Part shown: in pieces, positions 10,961 through 23,565 of the stretch
Layout: every line of letters starts with the position of its first letter
Position numbering within the stretch: the first letter of the stretch is position 1
Source of the DNA: Heterobilharzia americana
Lineage: Eukaryota; Platyhelminthes; Trematoda; Strigeidida; Schistosomatidae
NCBI GenBank assembly: GCA_944470555.2
Contig: OX104130.1
Location: forward strand, 48,579,491-48,643,490
Length of the DNA: 64,000 nt
Reading direction: 5' to 3'
Program-made: the position numbers and the translations under genes
Notes under the pieces: model-generated
Seen by the model: the letters and a program-made list of their open reading frames with translations, nothing else
Databases searched by the model: none
What the model was told of the DNA's origin: nothing

Positions 10961-13900
10961 GTCATGCATTTAGACATGAATACAGCACATAGATTTTATC
11001 TATTATGCAGGTGAATTCAGCTTCTACTCTGTAATTACATCATTAATATGGGATTTGTGATGCATGATGATTTTGAAAAAAATGATATAAACTCGTACAA
11101 CTACAAAGACTGTAGAGCACAACCTTTGCAATGCTGTCCAAAACTACCTATACTGGATTGGGAAAAGGGTTGATCTAGATACTAAGTGACTAACAGTCAA
11201 GTGCCTATACTGTTGTGTCAGATTATGTATGTTTAAAATAATAAAGAAGGGATATATTGTAGCAGTTAGATGGATTTGCTGCTGAATATGTAATATAGTG
11301 GCAACCAATCTAATCCGGTAGATTATATACATACTTTTTCATATGACCACCACTACCATGTAACTTGAAATGTAGATTCGAATAACATACCCTTCTCAGA
11401 AATATCCATGACTGAGAAAATAATGTTTAACTGTAAATAAATCCTTCGTTGTGATAATGAAGTGACTTACATCTGGTTGGTTGTTGACATTGACTCTCAT
11501 ATCGTCCAGTAAATCGCTACTTGGTTTGGATTTGTTGTAGATTTTTGAGTCTATACACTGTTGATAACGTAACTGTGCCCAATAAAAAAGAATCATTGTA
11601 ATTTTAATTTTGCATAAAATTAACGAGAAATTAGAACTGCGAACAAATTTTCTGACCAATCGTTACAGATTTTTGATATCTGAAGCTTTACAATCCCACT
11701 GTCTGGTGGTGTTGGTTTACAGAGTTTGGTACTATATGTGAATATTCATTGAGTTTAGTCGAGACTTAGCTTGAAAATAGCTTTAAATTAATAGTTTATG
11801 GATTAATAGTTCAGAGTTCTGTGCTTTTACCTTCAAGATCAAAGCATTAAATACATTAGTTTAGTCGCTCAAAGTCAGTTACAAAACAAGACTGACGATC
11901 TGGGAGGGACTAGCTTGAATTGAGCTGTAATCTAGGCTGATTGCGATTTGAATTTTCACTCTCGAATAATGATGTCTATAAAAGAAGCACATTAGAGCAG
12001 GGTACTATGGTGGGTTTTATCCAAGCGACCGTAAATAAATAGCTGATAAGAATACCTGTCTTTGGTAAGGACAAAGATTAAGGTTAACGGAAGACTTTTA
12101 GGATACTGATTCAGTGTGTTTACGAACTGAGCTGCAAGACAACTGCCAAACAGGTCTCTTCTACTTACTTAATGAGTATTTTATTAGATCCCAATGTGAG
12201 TGTCAGGCTGTTTTTATTTCTGTAGTCTAACTGATCATCCATTTCTCCATCCATTGCAAACTGTCGGTGGAGCTCCTAAACAATAACGGGTTTGTATCCT
12301 GCAGTGGCTTAGCGTCAGCTTCACTCACCTTCTTTATACAAGAATACGTATTCCGTCATAAACTCAGAACTTCTGAACGGTTGATACCCTGAGTCACCAT
12401 TTCATAATTTCAAGCTCGAAAATGAGTGCTCAAACTAGGTAGATGTCACGTTAGCACCTGTTATTGGATAGCAGTTCACCTTCGCACCCGATCCCGCCTT
12501 ATTTAAGGCTGCATATCTGTTTGAGAACTAGTTTTTAAGTTTCGTTAGTTTGCGCTCATCCTTGTAAACTAGTTCATAGGTTATCATCACAATTACTTGA
12601 TCACTGGAACGATATCTGAAATACGATCTTTTGAACACAAGGGCAGAAAATTTTGATGGATTTGATTTATTAGTTATGATTTCAAGTTATATGGAATATA
12701 CTTATGTTAGCCAGTAAATAGTTCAATTTGTTATGCATTAAAAGTTATCCTATAATTCTGAGAGTGCTTACTTCACAAGCTGCTCTGAGAGTTTTGCATA
12801 ATTCGATGGCATTTGTTTGACAGGCTATGACATGACATATGAACAAGTCGTCAGCTGTATGTTGCACAATGCCACAAATTCTGAAAACAATGAAAATTGA
12901 GTGCATCAGGTATTTACAGGCAATATCATTTTAAAATCTTTCAATACAAATTAGCTTACTATTATTTACATTATGTCTTGAGGATCCAAAAGATCTCATG
13001 TCTTTGGATTTTAGACAAAAAGGTTAATTCTTCGTATTAAACGTAAGTACTGAAATAAGAGAGTTTTCGAGTTCTGTGAAAACACTGATACTTCATGAAT
13101 ATCTGTTTCAAATCAATGTACATGATTAATGTGGACTGGTCTTTTGAAAGGTTTGCAAGAATTAACTCTTTAATCAGAGAATGGCATCACTTAGAGAATC
13201 AAGGAAAGTGAGTAAGCAATGAATAACTCTTTGGTGCTGTTTTAATGTGGTTGATGCCAGACTACTGATGACTTACTGATAAGTTTCGCTACTTATGAGT
13301 GATTCAGTCAAAGCATATCTTTCACTTCCGGTGGCTTATGGGGCACAGTCTTTTATTCAAGGAAATACTACTTATTAGACTCGTGCGGCATTACTTTTCT
13401 GCATACCCTACCGGTAGTACACAAATTACTCTACTGTATAACTCAAAAAGGAGCTAATTACCTTCATTTAGTTACAGTATTAAGTGAGGTTTAGTGTACA
13501 TAGGATTTACTAGTGTACCAATTTTAATCAGTGTCAATGGCTGCAGCGTGATATGGGTGATATAGTCACTACCCTGACAGATCTTCAGTGATGAATGTAA
13601 CTGCCTGGTTGTATGGTCCCAGTTAAAATCTCACTAGGGTACGAATTATCTCAAAAAATAGTACTTTATCCCAGTAAATTCTCGAGAAATGGCATCAAAT
13701 TCGAAAGATGCCAAAAGATGACTTGATAACTTACTTTTTATCTTTGTTATATATTCCGAAGAATGGGATGGAACAGATTCGAAGATTTACAGCAATACGT
13801 TTCCGGTAAAACTGAAGCAGAAACGAAGAAAAATTATTAATCAAATCCACAGTTACCCCTGAGCAGGTCATGTTAATCTTATATTTACACAGTAAGGTTT

Positions 13901-14577
13901 TAGATGTGACGAAACCGATCCTTAAACAATGTTTTATAATGTCTTATCTAGTAAGTTTTTAAATTGGTATGCAACTGAAATAGCATATTTATAAAAATAA
14001 ACAGACAGCCCTATGTTGTTCATTTGGTTAACCTTATACTTGCCTACTGAGTAGTTTTCACAACACAGACCTAGTATTTGATGCAATTTACAAAATCACT
14101 CTAATATGATGTCAAATGCGGAAAAGAAGTGAGCTCAATAGGAAGTAATACATATTTCGAGAAAGATTTTTGTGTATCACTGCCTCCTAACCAAATGGTG
14201 ACAGGTAAAGTATAACGTATGAAATGGCATACCCTATGTCGAACTACAGTTCGAATGAATATCCCTGATGCTTTCTGGCTGTGAAGATTATAATCTGTAA
14301 GTGCGAGTAGAATGAATATTCTACACCTTCAAACCGTCAAAATTATCAATCAGATTACCTGTTTACTCCTTATGGCCTATCATTTATATTAACTTTGGAA
14401 ACAAAATCTCACCAGGTTGACTGCAGATGGAGAGATTGAGGCATTTACAGTTAACCATTGGTGTGGATTTGTGTTCTTCAAGACAATTTCAATTGCTTTG
14501 TTCATTGTTTTTACGCCTGAAAATTTGGCACCATAAGGGAGATTGAAATGATTAGTAAGTACAAGTTTATAATTATG

Positions 14578-14579
<2 letters not shown>
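10961..14579. other. No gene recognised (3.6 kb)
   Basis: AT-rich sequence with only short random open frames. Nothing in it reads as a mobile-element protein, RNA gene or credible exon. Confidence 0.5.

Positions 14580-14613
<34 letters not shown>
14580..14613. repeat. (AT)n microsatellite, about 16 units
   Basis: A pure alternating AT run. Confidence 0.95.
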
Positions 14614-14614
<1 letters not shown>

Positions 14615-14879
14615 GTGGTATCACAAAGTTATGTGGACAGTTTATTTAATCTGAGACAAAAGGAATTTTGAACAAAATAGGAGCAGTGTTTGCCAAATAA
14701 TAAAACATCTCAAATACCACTAATTAGTTGTTTATCAACGAGTATTACACAAGTACTGATGATATATTCAGGTGCATCTGACAGTAGAATCTATGATGGA
14801 AATTTGTCCTCATGTGTGTCTCGTCAGTTGGACACACTTGCAGCCCACCATTGGTTTTCTTGAAGAGACTAGCACAAAA

Positions 14880-15420
14880 CACTATGACTTTATTTACTAA
14901 GTTGGTAAGTTATGATGAGCACATCCGATCCATGAGGTAGCAGCTTTTACTTATCCATAACAACCTGACGGTCTGCTTGGACTTTAGGCTACCTCATTTT
15001 AACACGCAATATAATGCATAAAGAAACTGAAACTCTCTGGTATGACTCAGCGCTTGCTTTCACAATTTGTTAATTCCTGCACTTGACCTATTCTTCTGTA
15101 TTGTTCCCCGTTGGTCTTTCCTGGTCTACTAAGAAAAGACTATGTTATGTTGCACAGGGCTCTGAAAGTCATCAGTAGAGTGTGCTGTACATATAGCTTA
15201 GCTGATTAACACTGTGGTTGACAGATATTCAAATTCTAGCAGGCAACTAGCTACAGTAATTTTAACTGACACCGAACATCCACTTCATTCGTAGCTCTCT
15301 TACTGTATTTCTTTAGGGAGGTCAGCTTGTAAAGCTAAATACAGGAACTCGAGTGCGCCTTACCTAGCACACATTATGTGAAGAAAAAAAGTGTTAGAAC
15401 ATGACTCACTTGTCAACTTA
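14880..15420 (+). pseudogene. CR1-like non-LTR retrotransposon, end of the reverse transcriptase region
   Basis: Reading across frames gives KKLKLSGMTQRLLSQFVNSC (about 15020-15078), then PILLYCSP without its usual spacing. VFPGLLRKDYVMLHRALKVI then SRV follow (about 15120-15180), then DRYSNSSRQLATVILTD and EHPLHS (about 15220-15290) and the closing RNSSAPYLAHIM (about 15344-15380). This is the post-catalytic tail I know from schistosome CR1-like elements (the SR1/Perere type). Frameshifts and in-frame stops break it several times, so no protein can be made. The catalytic RT and endonuclease regions are missing or too decayed to recognise. Confidence 0.65.
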
Positions 15421-17370
15421 GCAACAGTAAATAATCTCCTTCAAATATTTTAATTAATAATGTAAATTTTCCTCGTTATTAGTATTATTACTATTACTAT
15501 ATCATTATTGAATTTTTATATTAACACCATTGGAAGTGTTGTAAAGGAGTATGTGTATGTTATTTTTATTGCAATACATCATGCTGAAAATTTCAGATTG
15601 TACCAAAAACTTTTGAAACAAAGTGATTATTAGTATTACTTTATAAGGAAGTTGTTTGAACTGTGTAATGCGATTATGGCCTAAAATGTTAACACTTCTT
15701 CCCTTATTACTGACTTGTACTTTTCTGTTTTACTATCATAAATGAACCTTCTTACCAAGCATACTGTCATATCAGGTTATGTTAGATAACCGTTATACTA
15801 AGATCACCATTAGGGGCTACCAGTGAAAATTTATGTACAGTTTTGTGACAGTTTTGCCTTGGAATGAATTTCCATATTTATGAATGTGATTATCTCTGAA
15901 CTGGAATGTTCCTCATCACTACTGGGTTTTAATTACCTGTTTATCTCTGTTCCTTCCTACATATCATCTTTCACTCACAGTATTGGTCTAAGGAATTCAA
16001 CAAAAGTGCACCGTGAAACTGAGTCTCCTGGCTTGGTTATCACGTTAGAAAATGGTCGATAGAATTCGAGCAACACTTGATACTAGATACCATGAAATTA
16101 GTCATTCCGCAGTAACTGACCGGTGAGTTGAATTCAAGTCGTTCGTCATAGTATCACTCTTTGCAACCAATACGATTAAGAGGCAAGAGGAAGCGATACA
16201 TTATTATGAAGGCTGGTGTTTTTGATTAACTGTTATTAGTGGCAAAACCACTACAGAATCAGTCTCTTGAAAATCCCCATCGAAATGCCGACTGTTATTT
16301 TTTTTGGGTGGGGATTAAACACAAAAGCATTGGTAGTACTGTGTTAATAAAAGTAACATTTATAGGTTATGCTAAGAAACTGATATACAAAAAATCCATC
16401 ATTATGTAGAAAAACAATAAAATTCTATATCCGTATATTGTCGTGTTGATGGTGTTGTTTGCAAAATGCTATGTACATCCTGTGCTTCACCCAAGCAATT
16501 CTGCTCAGTCAATTTCATTTAAGAAAAGTTAATGATACTTGTCTGACATTTATGGCTATTAGTTGGAAGCCATCTACTTAGGTCTTATGATAGTTAACAG
16601 CCTCCAACACGGAGTATCAGGAACCTAGTAGAGAGTGATGATAGTTTAGAGTTCAGAACGGGCATCAATCTATACTGCCTCTACGGATTCAAGCGTGTTA
16701 TGACCTTCGTTATTAAAGAAAGTGCATTTAATGTGTTTACTAGAAGAGGAATCAATGTCAAATTCTGGTGAATTTAAGAAAATTCATGTGATATCACTTA
16801 AACGACTAATTCTAGGTACCTTTATTAAACTGCAGTAACAATAATGGAGTATTGGTTGAACTGAAAGGAAGGATTTAGTCTATTGGAGTAAAAAAAATTT
16901 TCCGAAAGAAACTGAAGGGGTTTCTCAAGATTAATACTTATCTCACCATTATTTTGGTTTAGTGTCTCTATCGGGACTGCTTTCATGATAATACTATTAT
17001 TATTATTGTCATTATTATTATCTCAGTATGCATTATATAAGTAAGCGACATAGTTAAGTAGCTGCACTCACTATCGACTTGCCCGGGTTGATTATTTCAT
17101 TTTTTCTAAACTTTAGATTCTTGAATGGTAAGTTGACTGTATGAAGAATTTACTGACATTCGATTAATATCTGTACAAAAGTTAAATGTGAAGAGAGTGA
17201 AGTCTACCAGATTAGCGCTAAACTTGAGGTTCAGTATTAAGAAGGGAATAACGTCTCCTATAAACATAATATGCTCTGAACATTTACTTTTGGTAAATGG
17301 TTTTGTCAACATTTTGATTGGTAGATAGATATAATGTATTTTGAGGCTAATGAGGATTTAATTTTTAAGA
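15421..17370. other. No gene recognised; short ATT-rich repeat at 16988-17022
   Basis: AT-rich filler. The only clear structure is an imperfect ATT trinucleotide run around 16988-17022, plus a weaker one near 15478-15510. Confidence 0.5.
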
Positions 17371-17373
17371 TCG

Positions 17374-17545
17374 TATTCAACACGGACTGAAATCAGCTAG
17401 AGAACCATTGGAAACCTGGGAGCGCTGGACAGCTGTTTTGTCCTGGTATGGGAAGCTGTGACCTGTGGATTCGACTAGTCAGAAGGGAGGTGGATGAAAA
17501 CTGAAGACCTTGGTTGATAGTCGCCCTATATCGCGAATTGGCAGA
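17374..17545 (-). repeat. Family B hammerhead SINE, left arm of a foldback, decayed
   Basis: Read on the minus strand, it ends with the family B tail: GGACAAAACAGCTGTCCAGC, then GCTCCCAGGTTTCC and a terminal CTGATTTCAGTCCG. The tRNA-like head is poorly preserved. The hammerhead CTGAGGA segment is destroyed and the GAAA box has become CAAA. It faces an opposite copy at 17560-17750, with the SINE 5' ends meeting in the middle. Confidence 0.6.
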
Positions 17546-17752
17546 AGTAGGAAACTGTAGACCACTGAAGTCCGACTCAGTGGCTGAATGGTTAACACGT
17601 TTGCCATGAGACCTGAGGGTTATTATTTCTATCCCTGGTGGGGTCGCAGGTGGGTTCTGCTGTGGAGTTGCACACTAAGACGAAACGGCTGTCAAGTTCT
17701 CCTGGGTTTTCAATGGTTCTCCAGGTGATTTCAGTCGATGATGAATATTACC
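17546..17752 (+). repeat. Family B hammerhead SINE, right arm of a foldback
   Basis: A 5' leader (GGCAGAAGTAGGAAACTG) precedes a tRNA-like head, CCGACTCAGTGGCTGAATGG followed by TTAACACG, which resembles an A box. The B-box region is degraded (TATTTCTATCCCTGG). The hammerhead-like segment at about 17655-17690 reads CTGTGGA ... GACGAAAC ... GCTGTC. It has lost core residue A6 (CTGTGGA instead of CTGANGA) and has weak stem II pairing. The tail TCTCCTGGGTTTTC and GATTTCAGTCGATGATGAAT closes the element. Confidence 0.7.
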
Positions 17753-18600
17753 CTAAAGACAGAATTAAATTGAATAGAAATACTTAACTAAGGTGAATTT
17801 AACGATCTTGTCTGCAGTCTTCTACAATGTAACACTGCAAGAAATGAAAAAAGGTGTCGTTAAAATGAATTCAGAAGCATTATTGCCTTAGTTGTGTTGT
17901 TAATTGTAAATTGGTGGATTACTGCGTCTTGACAAAACTTCATTCTCCACCACACTGTATTGTTTAACGGGTTTAAAAAAATAAGAAAAACATAAAGCTC
18001 ACCAAGTTCAGAGTTAATGCATGTAAATCCTGCGTAATAACATATTAACCGTCTATGTGGCTCATTGTATAAGGAGGGCATGTTAAAATTGACCTACAGA
18101 AAAAAAGAAATTACCGTATAAAGCGTTTTGTAAAAAATTCTTCATATGCATACTTTTTATGTCTAAACTAACTTTCCAGTGTATTAGCCTATTTGATAAA
18201 TGCTGCTTTCTTTCAGTCTTAATTGACAAAACACAAATTCAGTATGTGACTATTCACTTCATCTTCTGAAAATACCAATAGAAGTGCGACGAATATCTTA
18301 GAACAATCATATTGCCTGCTAACTTTATGGAGATTTATTAGTAGTCTAAAAAGTTGGTTCATTTCAACCTTATTTCGCATAAACATCAAGTTTTTCGTTA
18401 CCGTTAATAACTGTAGCAAAAGTTAGTTATTTTTATTAGTGGGAAAATATTTGCAGTTACAACTTATCCGTACTACTGAACGAACGAATCTCTGCCCAAT
18501 GATTCGAACCAGTGGTATCAAAGTTATCGCACTTTGTGCAAAAATTATTAAGTGTTTTAGGCAATGGACTCTACAGAAGGATAATAGTAATCAATCAGTG
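17753..18600. other. No gene recognised; may include 5' non-coding part of the LTR element
   Basis: AT-rich. The stretch from about 18430 is open in places and could be a decayed N-terminal gag segment of the element that follows. I cannot identify an LTR boundary. Confidence 0.4.
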
Positions 18601-20427
18601 AGTTTAATTGTGATTCACTATCTCGTCTCATATTTGATTCGTGGTTTAATCGATATGGAGGAGTTTTTCGTATTGAATATTCCATGTTTGATTACGTAGC
18701 CAAAGTTCAATTATTATTACGAAAACTTAGCACTATCAAATTCAATAAATATATCAATTTTATTCTACCAAAGAATCCTCGTGAATTATCATTTGGTGAA
18801 ACTATCAGTATTGTATCTCAAATTTTTTTGAGCAGTCCTTTCTATTTAATATTCGATGTCAGTGTTTTCGATTATCCAAATTACCTTCCGAAGATTATAT
18901 GACCTGTGCTGGTGAAGTCAGTCTTAAATGAGAACGATTCAGAGTCAACGACATGACATCCAACCAGTTTAGACGTCTGATTTTCAAGTGTGATCTGAAG
19001 AACCCTAAAGATGCTGTTGTTCAAACCAAAATCTTGTCATGCGTCGAACAAGATCCCAAAAGGACTCTGCAGATCGTGGAAACACAAAGCCAATGCCTAC
19101 TCAACTTGAAGCATGGCGCAGCTGTAGTAGACCATAAATCTCAATCTTCTGAATTGTTTGCAGTTAATGCAGTGAAATATCCTCAGTCTTTAGCCAAATG
19201 CATCAAAAACCAGTTACATTCATCGAGTAAACCTCCTTCAGTTTTGTGGTATTGCGGTTCACGGTATTTTGTTGTGTCCATTCAGAAGGCATAAATGCCG
19301 AGAGTGTCATCATTTTAGGCATAAAGAAAGCTACTATTCTTCAGAGAAGGATGCTGTCACGAAGAATAAGTATTCGTTTTTTAGACGTAACTTATCCGAT
19401 CACGTTCATAGCAATTTTGCAACTTTCAAAGTTGATTTTAGGCACAAAAGAAAATTTGCTAATCTATCTAGTAGTGGTAAACTTGTTCGTTTCCAGCTTC
19501 ATACAGATTCTGAAGTAACCTTGGTTACTCGCAGCACGTGGCGCACATTTGTGTGTCCTCAGATCTAGCCAACTGAGCACACGTTGCTCGAAATTATTTG
19601 GGAGATATGCTGAAGTCGTTGGTAAAATTAACTGTCGCGTTCAATTTGGAGAAGGCGAGTTTCATGATGCGTGTTATCTGACAAATCGTCATGGTTCAAA
19701 CCTGCTTGGTTTGAACTGGATAAGTAGACTGAGTATCTTAAATATTCCTTTGAATTCTATATGTCATCGTCGCATGATGTGGTTTCGTCCCATATGTCTG
19801 ATAAGTCTCTACCCGAACGCTTGCTTCAGAAGTATGCATCACTGTCTGTCGCAGACGGTGTATCAACGGCAAAGAGGGGAGCGATGACAGAGGAAATACT
19901 GAATATTTGTTTACTGTTTTACCGTATGACACCAAATTCTTCCGCCGTGAGTCAGTTGTCTCCTGCAGAAATCATGTTTGGTCGAAACTTTAAAAATCTT
20001 ATCAATACCATTGGGCTTTAGCAGATAAAACAGAGGTAGAAGAATACGAAAATGGAAAATCAGTTCAATTGCCATCATGGGACTAGACGCCTAGTCTCCG
20101 AATTAAACTAGCAAGTCTACGTATCTGATTTTCGTTACTCATCATCAAAATGGGCACATAAGAGAGTGATTAGATGTCAGAGAAATGTTCTATTCAAAGC
20201 GTAGGTAGAATAATCAGGCATGCAAACCACATACGATCTTGAGCGGAGACATCAGGCAACAAGAAACAGAGGACATAAAAAAAAGACAGCTCATTTCTGT
20301 CAGAAGGAAGGCTGGACAGAGAAGACCAAAGCACTTCCAAATGGATCCAGAACGTAAGTCATACACTTTTTTACCGAGGGAGGTGGTTAAAAGTGGCCTA
20401 AATGGGAATAAAGTTGTCAACTGCTAA
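18600..20427 (+). pseudogene. Gypsy-type LTR retrotransposon relic (gag-protease-integrase end)
   Basis: Gag-like reading starts near 18605 (FDSWFNRYGG), then LLLRKLSTIKFNKYINFILP (from 18712) and NPRELSFGET. It continues at 18953 with TSNQFRRLIFKCDLKNPKDA. A zinc-knuckle-like CPFRRHKCRECHHFRHKES (about 19275-19331) follows in another frame; its last Cys is replaced by Tyr. The protease segment FQLHTDSEVTLVTRSTW (about 19490-19540) has lost the catalytic Asp (LHTDS in place of the LDTGS type). It continues to CYLTNRHGSNLLGLNWISRL (about 19672). Next, directly, comes the integrase C-terminal part (TPNSSAVSQLSPAEIMFGRN, about 19929-19988), then SSSKWAHKRVIRC and a basic tail. RT and RNase H are missing between them. 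The gag/knuckle style resembles the CsRn1-like Gypsy elements of flukes. LTRs were not located. Confidence 0.8.
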
Positions 20428-22980
20428 GGTAGAAGATTTGAATTTCAACCTTGTTTCATGTTACTGTGTGGGCAGAAAAAACACTACTGGATGCTTTTTT
20501 TCTACAGCTGACCTGTCAAAATAAGTATTCAACTTCTAACCTAGTGGCTTTATATTCTCAAGAAAACTGCATTTATGATGTTTCTTGTTGAATCAATTAT
20601 CTTCCTTACAGCTACAGGCCTGTCTTTGTCTTCCGATTTTAGTGGCTCAGTGAAGTGTCAGGTCTGAGGGAGAACAGTCGCCATTCGTATTTAGTCAAAG
20701 TAGTAGAGCTTCAGCGTATTTCGTATTATCCAGTCATTCATTTCACATCAGTAAGGGTATCTGCAACTTTTCTCATCACTGATATCAGATATGGAAACAA
20801 CAGTATACCTATTAACATCTAGGTGTACATATATATACGATTTTGTGGCTATTACAGATTCCCTACATAGATAACCCTTTTAAGCTTCATTGTACAAGTA
20901 AATGGTTAGCTAGCAGCTCATGTTTACTATGATCCTCAATATTGGGTGAAGGTGATTGATTATGGGGTGCGATAATGTTACTCCACTGAATTACTCGACA
21001 TTGTAATACCATGTATTCAGCTTTGGAGGGTTGAATGCAAACATCTGTAGGTATGGTGCATTTCTGCACTCATGGAAATGTTTCTGTATTTTCACAAGAA
21101 CGTATGTGTCATTTGAAAGTTTGTTCATGTAAATGTCATTCCATAAACATCTGGATGGTAGCTATTAGCAGCCTTGAACCACATGCATCTCATCCTTTGA
21201 AAAAACTTGGGATTTTATGCAGTCAAAGATATACCCTAAAGATTTGTATCAGTATAAACGAAATCTTGGACCGAAATTTCGGTGAGACTATTCGATGTGG
21301 GTTATATTCTTGGACAGATATCTAGTTCGAACAAGGTTGAAGATACAATGTGGTGATGAGAGTCAGCAGGAACAGAATAGAGATCCAGGACTTTCCATTG
21401 ATTTAAACATGAATATAGCTAGTATTACATAAGTTGAAGAACTTATGTCTATTATTATAAAAACCTATAGGTTTGATAACTACCGGTCCTCATCTAATTC
21501 AAAGCTTTATTTACGAGATTTCAAATGCCATATCTAGTGTTAATGAAACTATCAAGGTGTATCGCTGCCGATTTGAGTGAGTGATGTAGTTATGAGTTGT
21601 TTCTAGCCTACGTTAAAGTCAATCAGAATGAAATTTTGAATCGAATTCTTACATTTAGTGTACTAGAAATATCATTATTTAGACATTCCTATTCATTTAC
21701 TGTATCACGACCTTTGATATAAGGATGGCTTCAGAAGGACCAGATGTTGTTGATTGTTAGGTAGTTAAATAAAAAGCAACCATGCATCCAGTACCGCTTG
21801 AATTTTCTAGATTTTTTAGATGATATTGGTTCATCATATGGAATCGTTTTAGTCCTCAAAACTTTCGTTTTTAAAAACTATGTATTTTGCGTTGAAACCA
21901 AATTTAGTTACAAGCATATGGGATTTGGAGTAAAACAGTGCTTAGTACTGTTTTTTAGCCAGTCGCGTCTGATCATAACTGAAAGCTGAGGCTAAGTGAG
22001 TCAATTATGCGAACGTTACTGAACAGACTCAGAATTAGTGAAGATGAGTGAAGACTGCATATGCTTTTTTTATGTGAGCTATGAATTTATTAAATTTTTC
22101 ACTTTTGAGCCGCATAATACCAATATCATTACATGTAGATACCCGTATGACATAAGCCAGGTAGCTAGATTGTTTGCTGATGTTCCACTAACCAACAAAA
22201 TATGTGATCTATTCAAGAAATAAATAGGATCCTCTGGGTAAAAAACCCATCTTGATTGGCGTTTTCCTATAAAACACTTAAAATCTGAGGATGAAGCCAT
22301 TTCACTGTTTATTGATAGACAGTTGATTATTTTCTGGCGACATGATTGACAGTACAAGCAAGCAAGTGACCATTGTATTTTTCACTGAAATCCATCAAGA
22401 TTTCGTAGCGTTGTGGAAATGCTTATTCTACAGCAGTGGCTAAACGGTATTACAATCGCAGACGCTCTTAAAATCACTTATGTCTATCACCGAAGTATAT
22501 TACATGAAGTAATTATAAACAAATGCTAACGTATACTCTATACTCCACTTTCCATACTTACCTGTAAGATTTAAACTATATGTCGATTCTGTAATTTAAA
22601 CTTCATGCATTAATAATAAGGGTGATTGTTTACATCAAACTTATTCAGTGTTCAAATCTTTTCCTTGGAAAAAAGCGGTACTTGAGGAATTTATGTCATA
22701 AAAATTTATTTTTACAGGACTGAATTTTGTTACAGTTGAATGGATATGATATCCATAGATTAGTAGCTGATATTCCCTTCATTTATGTATTTGTTTATCG
22801 ATTTGTTGCTAAGTTATTCACAAAGTTTCGTTGGGCTAGACACCACTGTCTATAGGATAATAATAAAATTAAGAGTAGCTCTTATTCGATATGCTATTTA
22901 TTTATGTTTAATATGCAAAATGATGTAGGTACATTTATACTGGGTGATAACTGAAGGCAAAGTGAAAACCTGTGTCACGG
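20428..22980. other. No gene recognised (2.5 kb)
   Basis: A 3' LTR might begin just after 20427, but I found no matching 5' copy. The rest is AT-rich DNA. Several 60-96 codon open frames here have no splice context or recognisable motif. Confidence 0.45.
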
Positions 22981-22984
22981 CAGG

Positions 22985-23250
22985 ATTGGAGCCAATGACC
23001 TCTGGGTACTTCTATTTGATACTTATAACCCCCGTTGGTATACTGGGTTGAATTGTCCACCCTCCGTCTGCAGATGGGCTCCTATGCGGAGTCTTTGGTA
23101 CTGCCTGATCACTCACTATGTTAGAGTCTGCTTGATGGCCAGCAGTGGGGTCCAGGTCCCGGATGCGTGTTCCACCCTATATGGGACTTACTAGCTGGTT
23201 GTACATGCACTTCAGTACACCCGCACCTCACTACTAGCCACCAAGCAAAC
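22985..23250 (-). repeat. Sm-alpha (family A) fragment with minus-strand hammerhead relic
   Basis: On the + strand a leader (CCCCGTTGGTATACTGGGTT ... GATGGGCTCCTATGCGGAGT) is also seen at 33655. After it, the hammerhead segment lies on the minus strand: reading rightwards-to-left, CCAGCTAGTAAGTCCC, ATATAGGGTGGAAC, ACGCATCCGGGACCTGG. The core is degraded (CTAGTAA for CTGATGA, GGAAC for GAAAC), so it is not expected to cleave. A terminal CTACTAGCCACC lies at about 23232-23243. Confidence 0.6.
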
Positions 23251-23274
23251 TACAATATAATAAGCAAACAAACA

Positions 23275-23565
23275 GTATCAAGGTATCAGCATAGGAGCCA
23301 ACCTGCCAACAGGAGTTGAGCAATTCGACCCACTATAGCAACGGGAGATTAAAAGTATCAAACAACAACTGAAGCCGTTGCATAACAGGTGGGTCTCGTG
23401 CCCGGTGGATAATATGGCGTTCGAGGCAATGGGTACTGGGTTCAGTTTCAGTAGGAACAACATCACTCACTGGGATGCAGGTACGTCCGGCTGACGAGCT
23501 TTGAACACGATGAAACGTGCGTCCTGGATTCCACTGCTGACCACCAAGGAGACTCAGACTTCTGA
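23275..23565 (+). repeat. Sm-alpha (family A) SINE with hammerhead segment
   Basis: The leader here is in minus orientation (GTATCAGCATAGGAGCC ... CAATTCGACCCACTATAGCA). A degraded tRNA-like part follows (GCGTTCGAGGCAATGGGTAC, then GGGTTCAGTTTCAG). Next are CATCACTCACTGGGATGCAG, the hammerhead region (23481-23540) and the terminal CACTGCTGACCACC. Leader orientation relative to the hammerhead differs from the copy at 33655. Confidence 0.7.
23481..23535 (+). ncRNA. Hammerhead ribozyme, Sm-alpha type, probably inactive
   Basis: Core blocks are present in order: GTACGTCCGG, CTGACGA (23491-23497), GAAAC (23512-23516) and GTC (23521-23523), then CTGGATTCC. Stem I can form (TCCGG with CTGGA, one G-U pair). 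Stem II is poor: the segment 23498-23511 lacks the usual GTCC/GGAC complementarity. The catalytic core sequence is intact but folding is doubtful. Confidence 0.55.

Noticed and set aside
21035..21325. 96-codon open frame with a Cys-rich start
   Set aside because: Not bounded by splice sites and not recognisable; composition fits random sequence.
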